Notes: a model not told the origin generated them from the sequence alone. A stretch of DNA of 64,000 bases from Halomonas sp. DQ26W (GCF_003339685.1 NZ_QPKI01000012.1:36528-100527), one strand, 5' to 3'; positions 1-9,800 are shown, numbered from the stretch's first letter. Made by a program: numbers and translations.

Positions 1-309
1 CGCAACGAGTGGATCGAAGCGCCTGTCGAGCGTCGTGTGCGCATCGTACAGGCCGCCGGAAGCGAGTCGCGCCCGGTGGTAAGCCTGCTGATGACCCTAG
101 GGTCGATTCGCGAACCGGTTGAGTTCACGCTTAACGATCGCACCCACCTGAACTATCCGGTGCTCCTGGGCCGCCGATTCCTGATGGATATCGCACTGAT
201 CGATGTCGCTGAAACCTACCTGCACCCAAGGCCCGAGTTCCCCGGTGGCCGCCCCGCCGCCGAAGCGGCACAGGACGAAATCAACGACCAGGATGAGGAA
301 GACCGCTGA
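1..309 (+). CDS. RimB-like 'ATP-dependent zinc protease' (retropepsin-like), C-terminal part
   Basis: The gene runs in from the left edge; about 102 residues are visible, in frame from base 1. The stretch NYPVLLGRRFLMDIA with the preceding FTLNDR is typical of the putative ATP-dependent zinc protease family (PF05618/DUF785), now regarded as retropepsin-like aspartic proteases despite the name. The tail after about residue 75 is acidic and probably disordered. It lies 35 bp upstream of the transglutaminase-like gene, and the RimK-like ligase follows, the usual company of this family. In Pseudomonas a related protease, RimB, works with the glutamate ligase RimK. The catalytic Asp-Thr/Ser-Gly motif should lie outside the window. 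Family assignment is good; substrate unknown. Confidence 0.8.
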   Translation, partial: RNEWIEAPVERRVRIVQAAGSESRPVVSLLMTLGSIREPVEFTLNDRTHLNYPVLLGRRFLMDIALIDVAETYLHPRPEFPGGRPAAEAAQDEINDQDEEDR

Positions 310-344
310 GCAGCGGCGCCTTCGAGCCCCAACAAGGAAGCTTC

Positions 345-1850
345 ATGTCACGACTGCCCTTCTATCTCATCGTTGGCCTGCTGATGGCAGTAGGTATTGG
401 CATGAGCGTGCACCGGCACGTCCAGTTCGAAGTCCCCTGGACCCAGGGCGAGCAGCGAACGGTATGGGAGGTTGAGGCGATCATCGATTTCACCGCCCTG
501 GGCGATCCGGTTCGCGTCGACCTTGCGCTACCCCAGCACCAGCGCGGCTATCGCCTGCTGACCGAGAATACGGCGTCACCGGGCTATGGACTGTCGTTCC
601 TCCAGGATGAAACCGGTCGTCGTGCACAGTGGTCGATTCGAGAAGCGGCCGGCAATCAACAGCTCTACTACTCGGCACGTCTGCTGGTGACGGAGGACAG
701 ACGCCAGCGGGAGTTGCCGACGCCTCCCCTGCGCGAAATCACTTGGGAGCGCCCCTACGATACCGCGGCCGCGCAGGTCATCGAGCGCGCCTGGGCTCGC
801 AGCGCCGATCCCCACACCTTTGCCCGCGAGCTGATTCAAGATTTCAGCGAGGATCGACAGGCGGAAAACGCACGGCTGTTATTGACCCAGTTCGAGCGCA
901 GCACGCTACTGGTCAGGCTGCTCAACCAGGCCGGCGTGCCGGCACGGGAAGTCAGCGGCCTTCTGCTGGAAGATGGCCGGCGACGCCAGACGCTCACCCC
1001 ATGGATTCAGGTGTTTGCAGCTGATGACAACTGGGCGCTGTTCAACCCAAACACCGGAGCACAAGGGCAACCTGAAAACCTGCTGCTGTGGGAAAGTGGC
1101 GGTCGCGCCGTGCTGGAGGTTCAGGGGGGAAGCAACTCCCGGGTTACCTTCTCGATGCTGTCGCGAAATCAGCCGGCCGCCGCTGCCGTCCGCAGCCAAT
1201 TGGCAGACGATACCCTGTTGAATTTCTCGATACACAGCCTGCCCCTGGAAGAGCAGGCTTTGTTCCAGACCATCCTGCTGATACCGATCGGAGCCCTGGT
1301 GGTGGTTTTCCTGCGCATCATCGTGGGCATCAAGACCTCCGGTACTTTCATGCCGGTCCTGATCGCCCTGGCCTTCATCCAGACTACACTGCCCACCGGC
1401 CTTATCGGCTTTCTCCTGATCGTTGCCGTGGGTCTGGTGATTCGCAACTATCTCTCCTATCTCAACTTGCTACTGGTGGCACGAGTGTCGGCGGTGATCA
1501 TCACGGTCATCGCCATCATCTCGATCTTCTCTGTGCTCTCCTATCGCGTAGGCCTCAACGCGGGACTGACCATTACCTTCTTCCCGATGATCATCCTAGC
1601 CTGGACCATCGAGCGAATGTCAATCCTGTGGGAAGAGGAAGGCCCCAAGGAGGTGCTGATCCAGGGCGGCGGCAGCCTGGTCACGGCCGTGCTGGCCTAC
1701 CTGGCCATGAACAACCCCTGGATCCGCCATATCACCTTCAATTTTCTCGGCGTTCAGCTGATCATCATGTCGCTGATCCTGCTGCTAGGGAACTATACGG
1801 GCTATCGCCTACTCGAACTGCGGCGCTTCAAGCCTGTTACCGAGGACTGA
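345..1850 (+). CDS. UUP1 family: inactive transglutaminase fused to 7-TM domain
   Basis: 501 residues. An N-terminal membrane segment (about residues 5-20) is followed by a periplasmic region of roughly 280 residues containing a transglutaminase-like core. From about residue 310 there is a run of hydrophobic helices to about 485, ending in a short basic/acidic tail. This matches the family described as inactive transglutaminase fused to seven TM helices. The membrane part carries a conserved-looking GIKTSGTFMPVLIALAF stretch. An AGGAAG ribosome site precedes the ATG. The gene sits between the retropepsin-like and RimK-like genes with gaps of 35 and 4 bp, so the three are almost certainly co-transcribed. 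Function is not established; a membrane scaffold or sensor for the ligase/protease pair is inference. Confidence 0.85.
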   Translation: MSRLPFYLIVGLLMAVGIGMSVHRHVQFEVPWTQGEQRTVWEVEAIIDFTALGDPVRVDLALPQHQRGYRLLTENTASPGYGLSFLQDETGRRAQWSIREAAGNQQLYYSARLLVTEDRRQRELPTPPLREITWERPYDTAAAQVIERAWARSADPHTFARELIQDFSEDRQAENARLLLTQFERSTLLVRLLNQAGVPAREVSGLLLEDGRRRQTLTPWIQVFAADDNWALFNPNTGAQGQPENLLLWESGGRAVLEVQGGSNSRVTFSMLSRNQPAAAAVRSQLADDTLLNFSIHSLPLEEQALFQTILLIPIGALVVVFLRIIVGIKTSGTFMPVLIALAFIQTTLPTGLIGFLLIVAVGLVIRNYLSYLNLLLVARVSAVIITVIAIISIFSVLSYRVGLNAGLTITFFPMIILAWTIERMSILWEEEGPKEVLIQGGGSLVTAVLAYLAMNNPWIRHITFNFLGVQLIIMSLILLLGNYTGYRLLELRRFKPVTED

Positions 1851-1854
1851 TTCC

Positions 1855-2856
1855 ATGTGGGCAAGCCCTAGCCAACTACTACGGCACGGCATCATCGGCA
1901 TGAACCGACGCAATATCCGCTATATCGGCCGCTACAACGACCGCCGGCTCTATCCGTTGGTGGATGACAAGCTCCAGACCAAGCTGTTGGCTCAACGTCA
2001 TGGCATCACCACGCCCGCTTTGATCGGTACCGTCACGACCCAGTTCGGCGTCAAGCAGCTCCAGAAGATGGTGGCTGGACACCAAGGCTTCGTCATCAAA
2101 CCGGCCAAGGGCAGCGGTGGCAAGGGCATCCTGGTGATAGAGCGTATCGATGGCGATGGCTTCATCAAGCCCAGCGGCGTTCGCCTGGGCTTGAAGGACC
2201 TGGAGCGACATGCCTCCAATATCCTGTCGGGGCTCTACTCTCTGGGCGGCACGCCTGATGTGGCCATGGTCGAAGCCCTGATCAACTTCGACGAGCACCT
2301 CTCCGAATACACCTACGAGGGCGTGCCGGACATTCGTGTCATCATCTTTCAAGGCTACCCGGTGATGGCCATGATGCGTCTCTCCACCGCCGCGTCCGAC
2401 GGCAAGGCAAATCTTCACCAGGGCGCAGTGGGAGTGGGACTCGACATCGACTCAGGTACCGCCGTACGGGGCGTGCAGTACGACCGTCCACGACGGGAGC
2501 ATCCCGACACGGGCCATGAGCTGGCCAGCCTACTGATACCCGATTGGCGGAGCCTGCTGGAACTGGCTGCCGGATGCTTTGAAATGACCGGGCTCGGTTA
2601 CCTTGGCACCGATATGGTGATCGATCGCAGCCGTGGCCCCATGCTGCTGGAACTCAACGCCCGCCCCGGGCTAGCTATCCAGATGGCCAACGGAGAAGGC
2701 CTCCGTTCACGCCTGGACCTGATCGAAAAGCAACCTGCTGGCCTCGGCGTGGCAGAGCGCGTCGCCTTCGCTCAGCGTCACTTTGCCCGCTGCGGGGAGC
2801 TCAAGCACGTCACCCCTCCTCCCCAGCCGCTGGCCGCCCTCCTGCCCAGCGCGTAG
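1855..2856 (+). CDS. alpha-L-glutamate ligase-like protein (RimK-type ATP-grasp)
   Basis: 333 residues. The N terminus (MWASPSQLLRHGIIGMNRR) is typical of the family, so the first ATG is kept; it follows the previous stop by 4 bp and has a GAGGA site. ATP-grasp features are present: GFVIKPAKGSGGKGILVI for the nucleotide-binding loop and a metal-binding MLLELNARPGL near residue 265. Members are predicted to form amide bonds between a carboxylate and an amino group using ATP, by analogy with RimK and glutathione synthetase. The substrate of this membrane-linked branch is unknown. The partner genes suggest that a cell-envelope or ribosomal peptide tag is added here and removed by the protease, which is inference. 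Confidence 0.85.
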   Translation: MWASPSQLLRHGIIGMNRRNIRYIGRYNDRRLYPLVDDKLQTKLLAQRHGITTPALIGTVTTQFGVKQLQKMVAGHQGFVIKPAKGSGGKGILVIERIDGDGFIKPSGVRLGLKDLERHASNILSGLYSLGGTPDVAMVEALINFDEHLSEYTYEGVPDIRVIIFQGYPVMAMMRLSTAASDGKANLHQGAVGVGLDIDSGTAVRGVQYDRPRREHPDTGHELASLLIPDWRSLLELAAGCFEMTGLGYLGTDMVIDRSRGPMLLELNARPGLAIQMANGEGLRSRLDLIEKQPAGLGVAERVAFAQRHFARCGELKHVTPPPQPLAALLPSA

Positions 2857-2889
2857 AATGGGATCATTCTCCTCAGCATCGGGTCACCC

Positions 2890-3342
2890 ATGACCGATTC
2901 AAAGAGCCTGTTGCGGCAGGCCGAAAGACAGTGCCAGCGCCACGGGGCTCGCTTCACCCCAATTCGCCGGCGGGTCCTTGAAATGATTGCCGGGGCCAGC
3001 GGCGGCCTGAAAGCCTACGATCTCCTCGACCGACTGGCGGTCGAGCATGCCGCTGCCCGCCCGCCGACGATCTATCGCGCCCTCGATTTCTTGATCGAAC
3101 AAGGCCTGGTGCACCGCATTGAATCGCTGAACGCCTACGTGGCCTGCCCTTGCCCCGAGCATGCCCACGGCTTCCAGCTGCTGATCTGCCGCCATTGCGG
3201 GCGGGTCGAGGAGCTGCATCTGGACGACGTCAACGACCAGCTCAACATCCAGGCGCGGCAACTCGGTTTTCGCGTAGAGCGGCAGACCATCGAGCTGCTG
3301 GGCAGCTGCGATGCCTGCCTCCAAGCCACCGCCCACGCCTGA
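2890..3342 (+). CDS. zur: Fur-family zinc uptake regulator (Zur-like)
   Basis: 150 residues. The N-terminal winged helix (about 1-85) contains RFTPIRRRVLEMI and PPTIYRALDFLIEQGLVHRI, the Fur-family recognition region. The C-terminal half has LLICRHCGRVEE (CxxC) and a final SCDACLQ (CxxC), the structural zinc site usual in Zur and Fur. NAYVACPCPEHAHGFQ supplies further candidate metal ligands. The overall pattern is nearer to Zur than to Fur, which is longer in HHDH-rich regions. Zur represses zinc importers under zinc sufficiency; no importer genes are adjacent here. Short spacing to hisI (39 bp) may reflect read-through rather than common function. Confidence 0.85.
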   Translation: MTDSKSLLRQAERQCQRHGARFTPIRRRVLEMIAGASGGLKAYDLLDRLAVEHAAARPPTIYRALDFLIEQGLVHRIESLNAYVACPCPEHAHGFQLLICRHCGRVEELHLDDVNDQLNIQARQLGFRVERQTIELLGSCDACLQATAHA

Positions 3343-3381
3343 AGTCAGTGCCTGAACTCATCACCGTCTTGTGGAAACGTT

Positions 3382-3834
3382 ATGGTCGATATCTTCAAGG
3401 AACTCGAACGGGCCGAGCTCAACGCACGGCAACCGCTAGTCTCGATTCTCGATGCCGTTCGCTTCAATGCCGACGGCCTGATCCCCGCCATTGCACAGCA
3501 GCATGACAGCGGCGAAGTGCTGATGATGGCCTGGATGAACCGGGAGTCGCTGGAGGAGACGCTGGCTACCGGCCGGGTCTGCTACTGGTCGCGCTCGCGG
3601 CAGAAACTGTGGCGCAAGGGAGAGTCATCCGGCCAGCAGCAGCATCTGCGCGAGGCTCGCCTCGATTGTGATGGCGACACCCTGCTGCTACAGGTGGAGC
3701 AAACCGGTCCAGCCTGTCATACCGGGCGGCGCAACTGCTTCTACGTGGCGCTGGAAGGCGACTCGGCACGTATCACCAGTGAGCCTCTCATCGACCCCGA
3801 CACGCTCTACCAGAAGCCTGTGGGGGGACGCTGA
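3382..3834 (+). CDS. hisI: phosphoribosyl-AMP cyclohydrolase
   Basis: 150 residues, a stand-alone HisI without the HisE domain. It opens the adenine ring of phosphoribosyl-AMP in the third step of histidine synthesis. The signature [18 protein letters not shown] is present, followed by the zinc/metal ligands in [11 protein letters not shown] and [10 protein letters not shown]. The rest of the histidine pathway is not in this window. The gene is followed 3 bp after its stop by yidD, so the two are co-transcribed. Confidence 0.95.
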   Translation: MVDIFKELERAELNARQPLVSILDAVRFNADGLIPAIAQQHDSGEVLMMAWMNRESLEETLATGRVCYWSRSRQKLWRKGESSGQQQHLREARLDCDGDTLLLQVEQTGPACHTGRRNCFYVALEGDSARITSEPLIDPDTLYQKPVGGR

Positions 3835-3837
3835 ACG

Positions 3838-4188
3838 ATGCACTGCCTGGCGGCCTGGATCCATCGCCTGGGGCGCCTGCTGGCTCGCGGGCTCGGCCTG
3901 CTCATGCTCGGCCTGGTGAAGCTTTATCAGGCCACCCTTAGCCCCTTGCTAGGACCCCGCTGTCGCTTCTGGCCCAGCTGCTCCCATTACACGACGGAAG
4001 CAATTCAGGTCCACGGCCCGCTCAAGGGCGGCTGGCTGGCTGCGCGTCGGATCGTGCGCTGTCACCCCGGCAGTGAAGGCGGCATCGACCCGGTCCCTGG
4101 CGGCCCCAGCGAACGGCTCTGCCAGGATGATCCGGAACTCGACGAGGATTTCCGATGCCGTTGCACCGGGCACGCTTCCGAGCGCTGA
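3838..4188 (+). CDS. yidD: membrane protein insertion efficiency factor YidD
   Basis: 116 residues. The family core is clear: [22 protein letters not shown] followed by [20 protein letters not shown] and GGIDPVPGG. An amphipathic/hydrophobic N-terminal segment of about 30 residues precedes it. YidD assists YidC and Sec in inserting inner-membrane proteins. In most proteobacteria it lies between rnpA and yidC near the origin; here it follows hisI, an unusual location. The C-terminal 25 residues after the PGG are acidic and not conserved in my recollection of the family. Confidence 0.93.
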   Translation: MHCLAAWIHRLGRLLARGLGLLMLGLVKLYQATLSPLLGPRCRFWPSCSHYTTEAIQVHGPLKGGWLAARRIVRCHPGSEGGIDPVPGGPSERLCQDDPELDEDFRCRCTGHASER

Positions 4189-4242
4189 GTGGCCGCTCGG
4201 TAGTTACGGTAGCTCGCTACCACCCTCCCCCGGCTTGTCTTG

Positions 4243-4674
4243 TCAGGCAGAGGCCGCCTCCCGCTCCGCCACTTCGTAGATCGACTTCAGCATGGCGTGC
4301 AGGCCATTGCTGCGCGTCGGCGAGAGATGCTTGTCGAGCCCCAGGTCCTGCATGAAATGCGGGCTGGTCGCGCAGATCTCCCGAGCGGGGCGCCCGTTGT
4401 AGATACGCAGCAGTACCGCGATCAGGCCTGACACGATGGCCGCATCCGAGATCGCATCGAAGTAGAGCACGTCCCCCTCACGCCGATAGTGCATCCAGAC
4501 ATTCGACTGGCAGCCCTGGATCTTTCGCTCGGGCGTCTTCCATTCGTCGGGGAACGCCGGGAGCTGCTTGCCCATGTCGATAATGTACTGGTAACGATCC
4601 ATCCAGTTGTCGAATATCTCGAACTCGGCCAGCAATTCCAGCTGCGCCTGCTCCGCGGTGGCTTCAGTCGTCAT
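4243..4674 (-). CDS. sufE: SufE family cysteine desulfurase acceptor
   Basis: 143 residues when started at the ATG at 4674, which has a GGAG site 8 bases upstream; a longer reading frame to 4749 lacks family similarity. Cys55 in KIQGCQSNVWM is the sulfur-accepting cysteine. SufE/CsdE proteins take persulfide sulfur from the desulfurase SufS or CsdA and hand it to the Fe-S scaffold. No suf operon is adjacent, so this may be the CsdE type. It ends convergently with yidD with about 54 bp between the stops. Confidence 0.9.
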   Translation of the reverse strand: MTTEATAEQAQLELLAEFEIFDNWMDRYQYIIDMGKQLPAFPDEWKTPERKIQGCQSNVWMHYRREGDVLYFDAISDAAIVSGLIAVLLRIYNGRPAREICATSPHFMQDLGLDKHLSPTRSNGLHAMLKSIYEVAEREAASA

Positions 4675-4781
4675 GGGAACTCCGTGGTTGGTATGGTGCC
4701 GATTATACCGGCTCATCCAGGGGTTCGTCCGCCCCGGGCGGCAAGCCATGCAATGTCGTCGAAAGTCTCGCGAATGAGGCG

Positions 4782-4812
4782 ATTACGTAATTGATATCAT
4801 GTAATTATCTTT
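4782..4812. promoter_or_regulatory. AT-rich palindromes upstream of the KfrA-like gene
   Basis: In the divergent gap between sufE and the KfrA-like gene, ATTACGTAAT (4782-4791) abuts TGATATCA (4792-4799), both perfect palindromes, followed by a TAATTA at 4803-4808. The block is much more AT-rich than its surroundings. KfrA proteins bind inverted repeats in their own promoters, so an autoregulatory operator is a reasonable inference. No good -35/-10 pair was identified. Confidence 0.45.
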
Positions 4813-4921
4813 TCCTTCTTGCCCGCCGGCACTAAACTAGCCGCGACATGCAACAGCACGAGGACATTCTGCCTTGCGGCCAAGTACAGGTAGGGTTCGC
4901 AGATGACGTCAGGAGAGCGAC

Positions 4922-5995
4922 ATGGCCCGTAGTGGCGTGCAGTACGAAGACGTAAAGCAGGCAATCGATGCGTTGATGGCCAAAGGAGAAGCGCCTAGCG
5001 TTCAGAAGATAAGGGAAGTGCTGGGCACGGGCAGCTTTACCACCATCAGCGACCACCTGCGCGAATGGCGTGGTCAGCGTGAAGAGCGAGGCGTTGCCAC
5101 GCCGGCACAGGGCATGCCCGAACCGATCCAGCAGTTGGCCGAAGGCCTCTGGGAGAAGGCGCAGGATGCCGCCGGAGAAGCCCTCGCCGAGTATCGCGAA
5201 GAAGCCGACCGCGAGATCACGATGGCCCGGGATGCCATGCAGGATGCCCAGCGTCAGGTGGAGGATGCCCAGCAGCGCGAAGCGGCTCTTTCAGCCCATC
5301 TGGCCAGCATCGAGCAGCGCCTGGAAGCGCGCAGCGCCGCCCTGGCCACCGCAGAAGTCGAGCGCGACCAGGCCCTCGACAAGGCACGACGACTCTGTGA
5401 GCGACTCGCCCGCAGCCTTCAACAGCTCGAACGGCTTCAGGCTGAAAGCGAGCTGCAACTCCAAGCGCATCAGCAGGCCCTGGGGGAGCGGGAGACGCAA
5501 CACCAGGCTCGTCAGCAACAGGCGGAGCAACGCCACGAAGCTGCCGAAACCAGACTGATGAGCCTGCTGGATGAGGCGCGCCAGGAGCGCCTGTCGGGCG
5601 AGAAACGCTACGCAGCCAATCTGCGGCAGCTGGAAAGCCGCCAGGAGGCGTTGAAACAGGAGCTTCAGGAGATGCGCAACGTGCTATCCAGGGAGGAGAA
5701 GCAGCACCGGGAGACCCAGTGGGCCCGGACTCGAGCAGAAGAGCACGCAGACACCATGCGCCATGAGCAGACGCTGCTCCAGGCGCGTATCGATGACCAG
5801 AAACGTCATCTTGAAGAGCAGGCCAGCCGCTTGCGCCTGCTGGAAGCAGAGGTGAGCCGCCGGCTCTGGCAGGGCGATGATCTCAGCCAGGCGAAGGGGC
5901 GTCCGGCCCGCAAGACCAAGGAAGGCCCCGCCACGGTGGAACCTTCAAACGAGACTGACAAACAGGCCGAGGGCGAACTGGGCACGAACCGATAA
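4922..5995 (+). CDS. KfrA-like DNA-binding coiled-coil protein
   Basis: 357 residues. The first 60 or so residues match the KfrA N-terminal DNA-binding domain: GVQYEDVKQAIDALMAKGEAPSVQKIREVLGTGSFTTISDHLREW. From about residue 75 to 335 the protein is a nearly unbroken Gln/Glu/Arg/Ala-rich coiled coil. The C terminus is a charged, disordered tail. The ATG has an AGGAG site 7 bases upstream. KfrA is best known from IncP/IncU plasmids, where it binds its promoter and supports stable plasmid maintenance; chromosomal versions occur in some gammaproteobacteria and their role is unclear. No plasmid replication or partition genes are near. It stands alone between sufE and nfuA. Confidence 0.85.
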   Translation: MARSGVQYEDVKQAIDALMAKGEAPSVQKIREVLGTGSFTTISDHLREWRGQREERGVATPAQGMPEPIQQLAEGLWEKAQDAAGEALAEYREEADREITMARDAMQDAQRQVEDAQQREAALSAHLASIEQRLEARSAALATAEVERDQALDKARRLCERLARSLQQLERLQAESELQLQAHQQALGERETQHQARQQQAEQRHEAAETRLMSLLDEARQERLSGEKRYAANLRQLESRQEALKQELQEMRNVLSREEKQHRETQWARTRAEEHADTMRHEQTLLQARIDDQKRHLEEQASRLRLLEAEVSRRLWQGDDLSQAKGRPARKTKEGPATVEPSNETDKQAEGELGTNR

Positions 5996-6062
5996 CCCTG
6001 GTGGTAGCCCTCGAATCACCGCCACAGGCTCAGTTATCGCCAGGCTTGAGCCCCGCCAGCCT

Positions 6063-6653
6063 TCACCGATAATAAGCGTTTGTGGTATCGGTATGGTCGG
6101 TCACGTCACGGATGCCGGCAAGCTCGGGTATACGCTCCATCAGCGTCTTTTCGACCCCTTCCTTGAGGGTCAGGTCAACTGCAGCACAGCCCTGGCAGCC
6201 ACCGCCGAACGCCAGCACCGCCACCTTGTCATCAGTCAGTTCCGTCAGCTTGATTTCTCCGCCGTGAGCGGCCAGGCCGGGATTGATCTCGCTGTAGAGG
6301 ATATAATTGACACGGTCCTCAAGCGGACTATCGGCGTTGACCTTGGGCATCTTGGCATTGGGCGCCTTGATGGTCAGTTGACCTCCCATGCGGTCGGCAT
6401 TGAAGTCGACGACTGCCTCGTCGAGGAAGGCAAGACTGTTCTTGTCCAGGAATACATTGATCTTCTCCAGCTCGACACGCTCGTCGGTAGGCTCCTCCTC
6501 ACCCGGCCGGCAGTAGGCGAGACAGGTTTCGGCATAAGGCGTACCGGGCTGGGTGATGAAGATGCGCACGGCGATACCCTCGACACTCTGCTTCTCCAGC
6601 AGTTCGGCAAGGTAATCCTGGGCACTGTCGGTAATCTGGATAGTCTCGCTCAT
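6063..6653 (-). CDS. nfuA: Fe-S cluster carrier/biogenesis protein NfuA
   Basis: 196 residues from the ATG at 6653; the much longer open frame upstream is not conserved. The N-terminal half is the degenerate A-type domain ([36 protein letters not shown]) and the C-terminal half the Nfu domain, with the cluster-binding C153-x2-C156 in [17 protein letters not shown]. NfuA carries 4Fe-4S clusters to targets under stress or iron limitation. Length agrees with E. coli NfuA (191). It is divergent from metH and convergent with the KfrA-like gene. Confidence 0.96.
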   Translation of the reverse strand: MSETIQITDSAQDYLAELLEKQSVEGIAVRIFITQPGTPYAETCLAYCRPGEEEPTDERVELEKINVFLDKNSLAFLDEAVVDFNADRMGGQLTIKAPNAKMPKVNADSPLEDRVNYILYSEINPGLAAHGGEIKLTELTDDKVAVLAFGGGCQGCAAVDLTLKEGVEKTLMERIPELAGIRDVTDHTDTTNAYYR

Positions 6654-6721
6654 GGTGTTCTCGCTGCTCTGGCCTCGGCCCATTCGGGCAGGCCGTAAGT
6701 GACATACACTCCATGGTAAGC

Positions 6722-6765
6722 AAAACCGGCCGGCGAGACAATCCCGACTATTTTGGTCGGTTTTT
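6722..6765 (+). promoter_or_regulatory. overlapping hairpins in the metH leader region
   Basis: CCGAC (6744-6748) pairs with GTCGG (6756-6760) and is followed at once by T5, a small intrinsic-terminator shape reading toward metH. AAAACCG (6722-6728) can instead pair with CGGTTTT (6758-6764), which uses the same CGG. The two folds exclude each other. This could be an attenuator or simply a terminator of an upstream transcript; the transcription start is not known. No SAM, SAH or cobalamin riboswitch consensus was recognised. Confidence 0.3.
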
Positions 6766-6890
6766 GATCGACCCTGCCCTCGCGGCGCCGCATTTGTTAA
6801 CATACGGGCCGAATCGGCCCGCCCAAGAAGACGCCCTGAGGCGCCTGCGAGGCCGTCTACCCGTGACTTCGCTGGAGACCGACCCGACCC

Positions 6891-9800
6891 ATGGCCGCCG
6901 TTCCCTCTGCCTTGACTGCCACCCTTACCGATCAACTCGGTCGGCGTATCCTGATGCTCGATGGTGGCATGGGCACCATGCTGCAGAACGCCGAGCTCGA
7001 TGAGGCCGATTTTCGCGGTGAGCGCTTCAGCGACTGGCCCTCCGATCTCAAGGGCAATAATGACCTGCTGGCGCTGACCTGCCCCGAACTGGTGGCGCGA
7101 ATCCATCGCCAGTACCTTGAGGCCGGCGCCGATATCGTCGAGACCAACACCTTCAATAGCACTCGCCTCTCCCAGTCCGATTACGGGATGGAGTCACTGG
7201 TGCCCGAGCTCAACCGGGAGTCGGCGCGTCTGGCCCGCGAGGTGTGCGACGCCGTGGCCAGTGAAACCGGTGTACCGCGCTACGTGGCCGGTGTTCTGGG
7301 GCCGACCTCTCGTACTGCCTCGCTGTCACCGGACGTCAACGACCCGGCCAAGCGCAACGTTACCTTCGATGCACTGCGCGAAAACTATTATGAGGCCGCC
7401 GAAGCGCTGATCGATGGCGGCTCCGACCTGATCCTGATCGAGACCATCTTCGACACCCTCAATGCCAAGGCGGCTATCTTCGCCCTGGAGGCACTATTTG
7501 CCGATCGCGGCGAACGCCTGCCGGTGATGATCTCGGGTACCATCACCGATGCCTCGGGCCGTACGCTTTCCGGCCAGACCACTGAGGCGTTCTGGAACTC
7601 CGTGCGCCATGCCCAGCCGCTCGCCATCGGGCTGAACTGTGCCTTGGGAGCCGCAGAGCTTCGACCCTACCTGGAAGAACTCGCCACCAAAGCCGATACG
7701 TTCGTCTCCGCACATCCCAACGCCGGCCTGCCCAACGAGTTTGGTGAATACGACCAGACGCCCGATGAGATGGCGGCCATCGTCGCCGAGTTTGCCGAGA
7801 GCGGCCTGGTCAACATCATTGGTGGCTGCTGCGGCTCAACCCCGGAGCACATTGCCGCTATTCATGCCGCCATCCAGGGCATGCCTCCGCGCCAGGTGCC
7901 CGAGCGTCCGCGAGCCTGCCGTCTATCCGGCCTCGAGCCCTTCAACATCGATAAGGGCTCACTGTTCGTCAACGTCGGCGAGCGGACCAACGTCACCGGC
8001 TCGGCCCGCTTCAAGCGCTTGATCGTCGACGAGGATTACAACACCGCCCTGGAGGTGGCCCTGGAGCAGGTGGAGAGCGGCGCTCAGGTCATCGACATCA
8101 ACATGGACGAGGGCATGTTGGAGTCCGAAGAAGCCATGGTGCGATTTCTCAACCTGATTGCCGGAGAACCCGACATTGCCCGGGTGCCGATCATGATCGA
8201 CTCTTCCAAGTGGGAGATCATCGAGGCCGGGCTCAAGTGCGTCCAGGGCAAGGCGGTGGTCAACTCCATCTCAATGAAGGAGGGAGAGGACGCTTTCCGG
8301 GAACAGGCCACCCTGTGCCGGCGCTACGGTGCCGCCGTGGTGGTGATGGCCTTCGACGAACTGGGCCAGGCCGACACCTTCGCCCGCAAGACCGAGATCT
8401 GCCAGCGCGCCTATCAGATCCTGGTCGACGATGTGGGTTTCCCGGCGGAAGACATCATCTTCGACCCCAACATCTTTGCCATCGCCACCGGCATCGAAGA
8501 GCACAACAACTATGCGGTCGACTTCATTGAAGCCACCCGTTGGATCCGCGAACACCTGCCCCACGCCATGGTCTCGGGCGGTGTCTCCAATGTGTCGTTC
8601 TCGTTTCGCGGCAACAACCCGGTGCGCGAGGCGATCCACTCGGCCTTCCTCTATCACGCCATTCGTGCCGGCCTGAGTATGGGCATCGTCAATGCCGGTC
8701 AGTTGGCGGTCTATGACGATCTGCCCGCCGAACTGCGCGAAGCGGTGGAGGATGTGGTCCTGAACCGGCGCCCCGACGGCACCGAGCGACTGCTCGACAT
8801 TGCCGATCGCTACAAGGGCGACGGTAGCGGTCCTGCCAAGAAGGAGGACCTGGAGTGGCGCGGCTGGGAGGTCGAGAAACGTATCTCCCACGCCCTGGTC
8901 AAGGGGATTACTGCCTACATCGAGGACGACACCGAGCAGGCCCGCCAGCGTGCTGCCCGCCCCATCGAAGTGATCGAGGGGCCACTGATGGATGGCATGA
9001 ATGTGGTCGGCGACCTGTTCGGCGCCGGCAAGATGTTCCTGCCCCAGGTGGTCAAGTCGGCCCGTGTCATGAAGCAGGCAGTGGCCTACTTGATCCCCTA
9101 TATCGAAGCAGAGAAGACCGAAGACACCAAGGCCAAAGGCAAGATCGTCATGGCCACGGTGAAGGGGGATGTCCACGATATCGGCAAGAACATCGTCGGC
9201 GTGGTCCTGCAGTGCAACAACTACGATGTGGTCGACCTCGGCGTCATGGTATCGGCGGAGAAGATCCTGCAGACGGCCCGGGCGGAGAAAGCCGATATCA
9301 TTGGCCTGTCGGGCCTGATCACCCCTTCCCTCGACGAGATGGTCCATGTGGCCAAGGAGATGCAACGTCAGGGCTTCGACCTGCCGCTGCTGATCGGCGG
9401 CGCCACCACCTCAAAGGCACATACCGCGGTGAAGATCGAACCCGGCTACGAGCACCCGGTGATCTACGTGGCGGACGCCTCACGTGCCGTGGGAGTGGCC
9501 GGCAAGCTGCTTTCTCCAAGCCAGAAGCCCGCCTATGTGGCGGAAATTCGTGCCGAGTACGATCAGGTGCGCGAGCGCAACGCCCGGCGCCGGCCCAAGG
9601 CCGCCGACCTCAGCTATGCCGCGGCCCGCGAGCGCAAGCTGCCCATCGACTGGGCCAGTTATACGCCGCCGCGTCCCGCCATGACCGGCCTTCAGGTATT
9701 CGACAATTACGATATCGAAGAGCTGATCGAACGCATCGACTGGACGCCCTTCTTCATGAGCTGGGAGCTGACGGGCAAGTATCCGAAGATCCTCGATGAC

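Noticed and set aside
6660..6890. SAM, SAH or cobalamin riboswitch before metH
   Set aside because: None of the conserved elements of these riboswitches could be found; only short hairpins are present.
8271..9365. Long open frame (364 codons) on the minus strand inside metH
   Set aside because: Shadow frame of a GC-rich gene: no family resemblance, no ribosome site, and metH is fully intact on the other strand.
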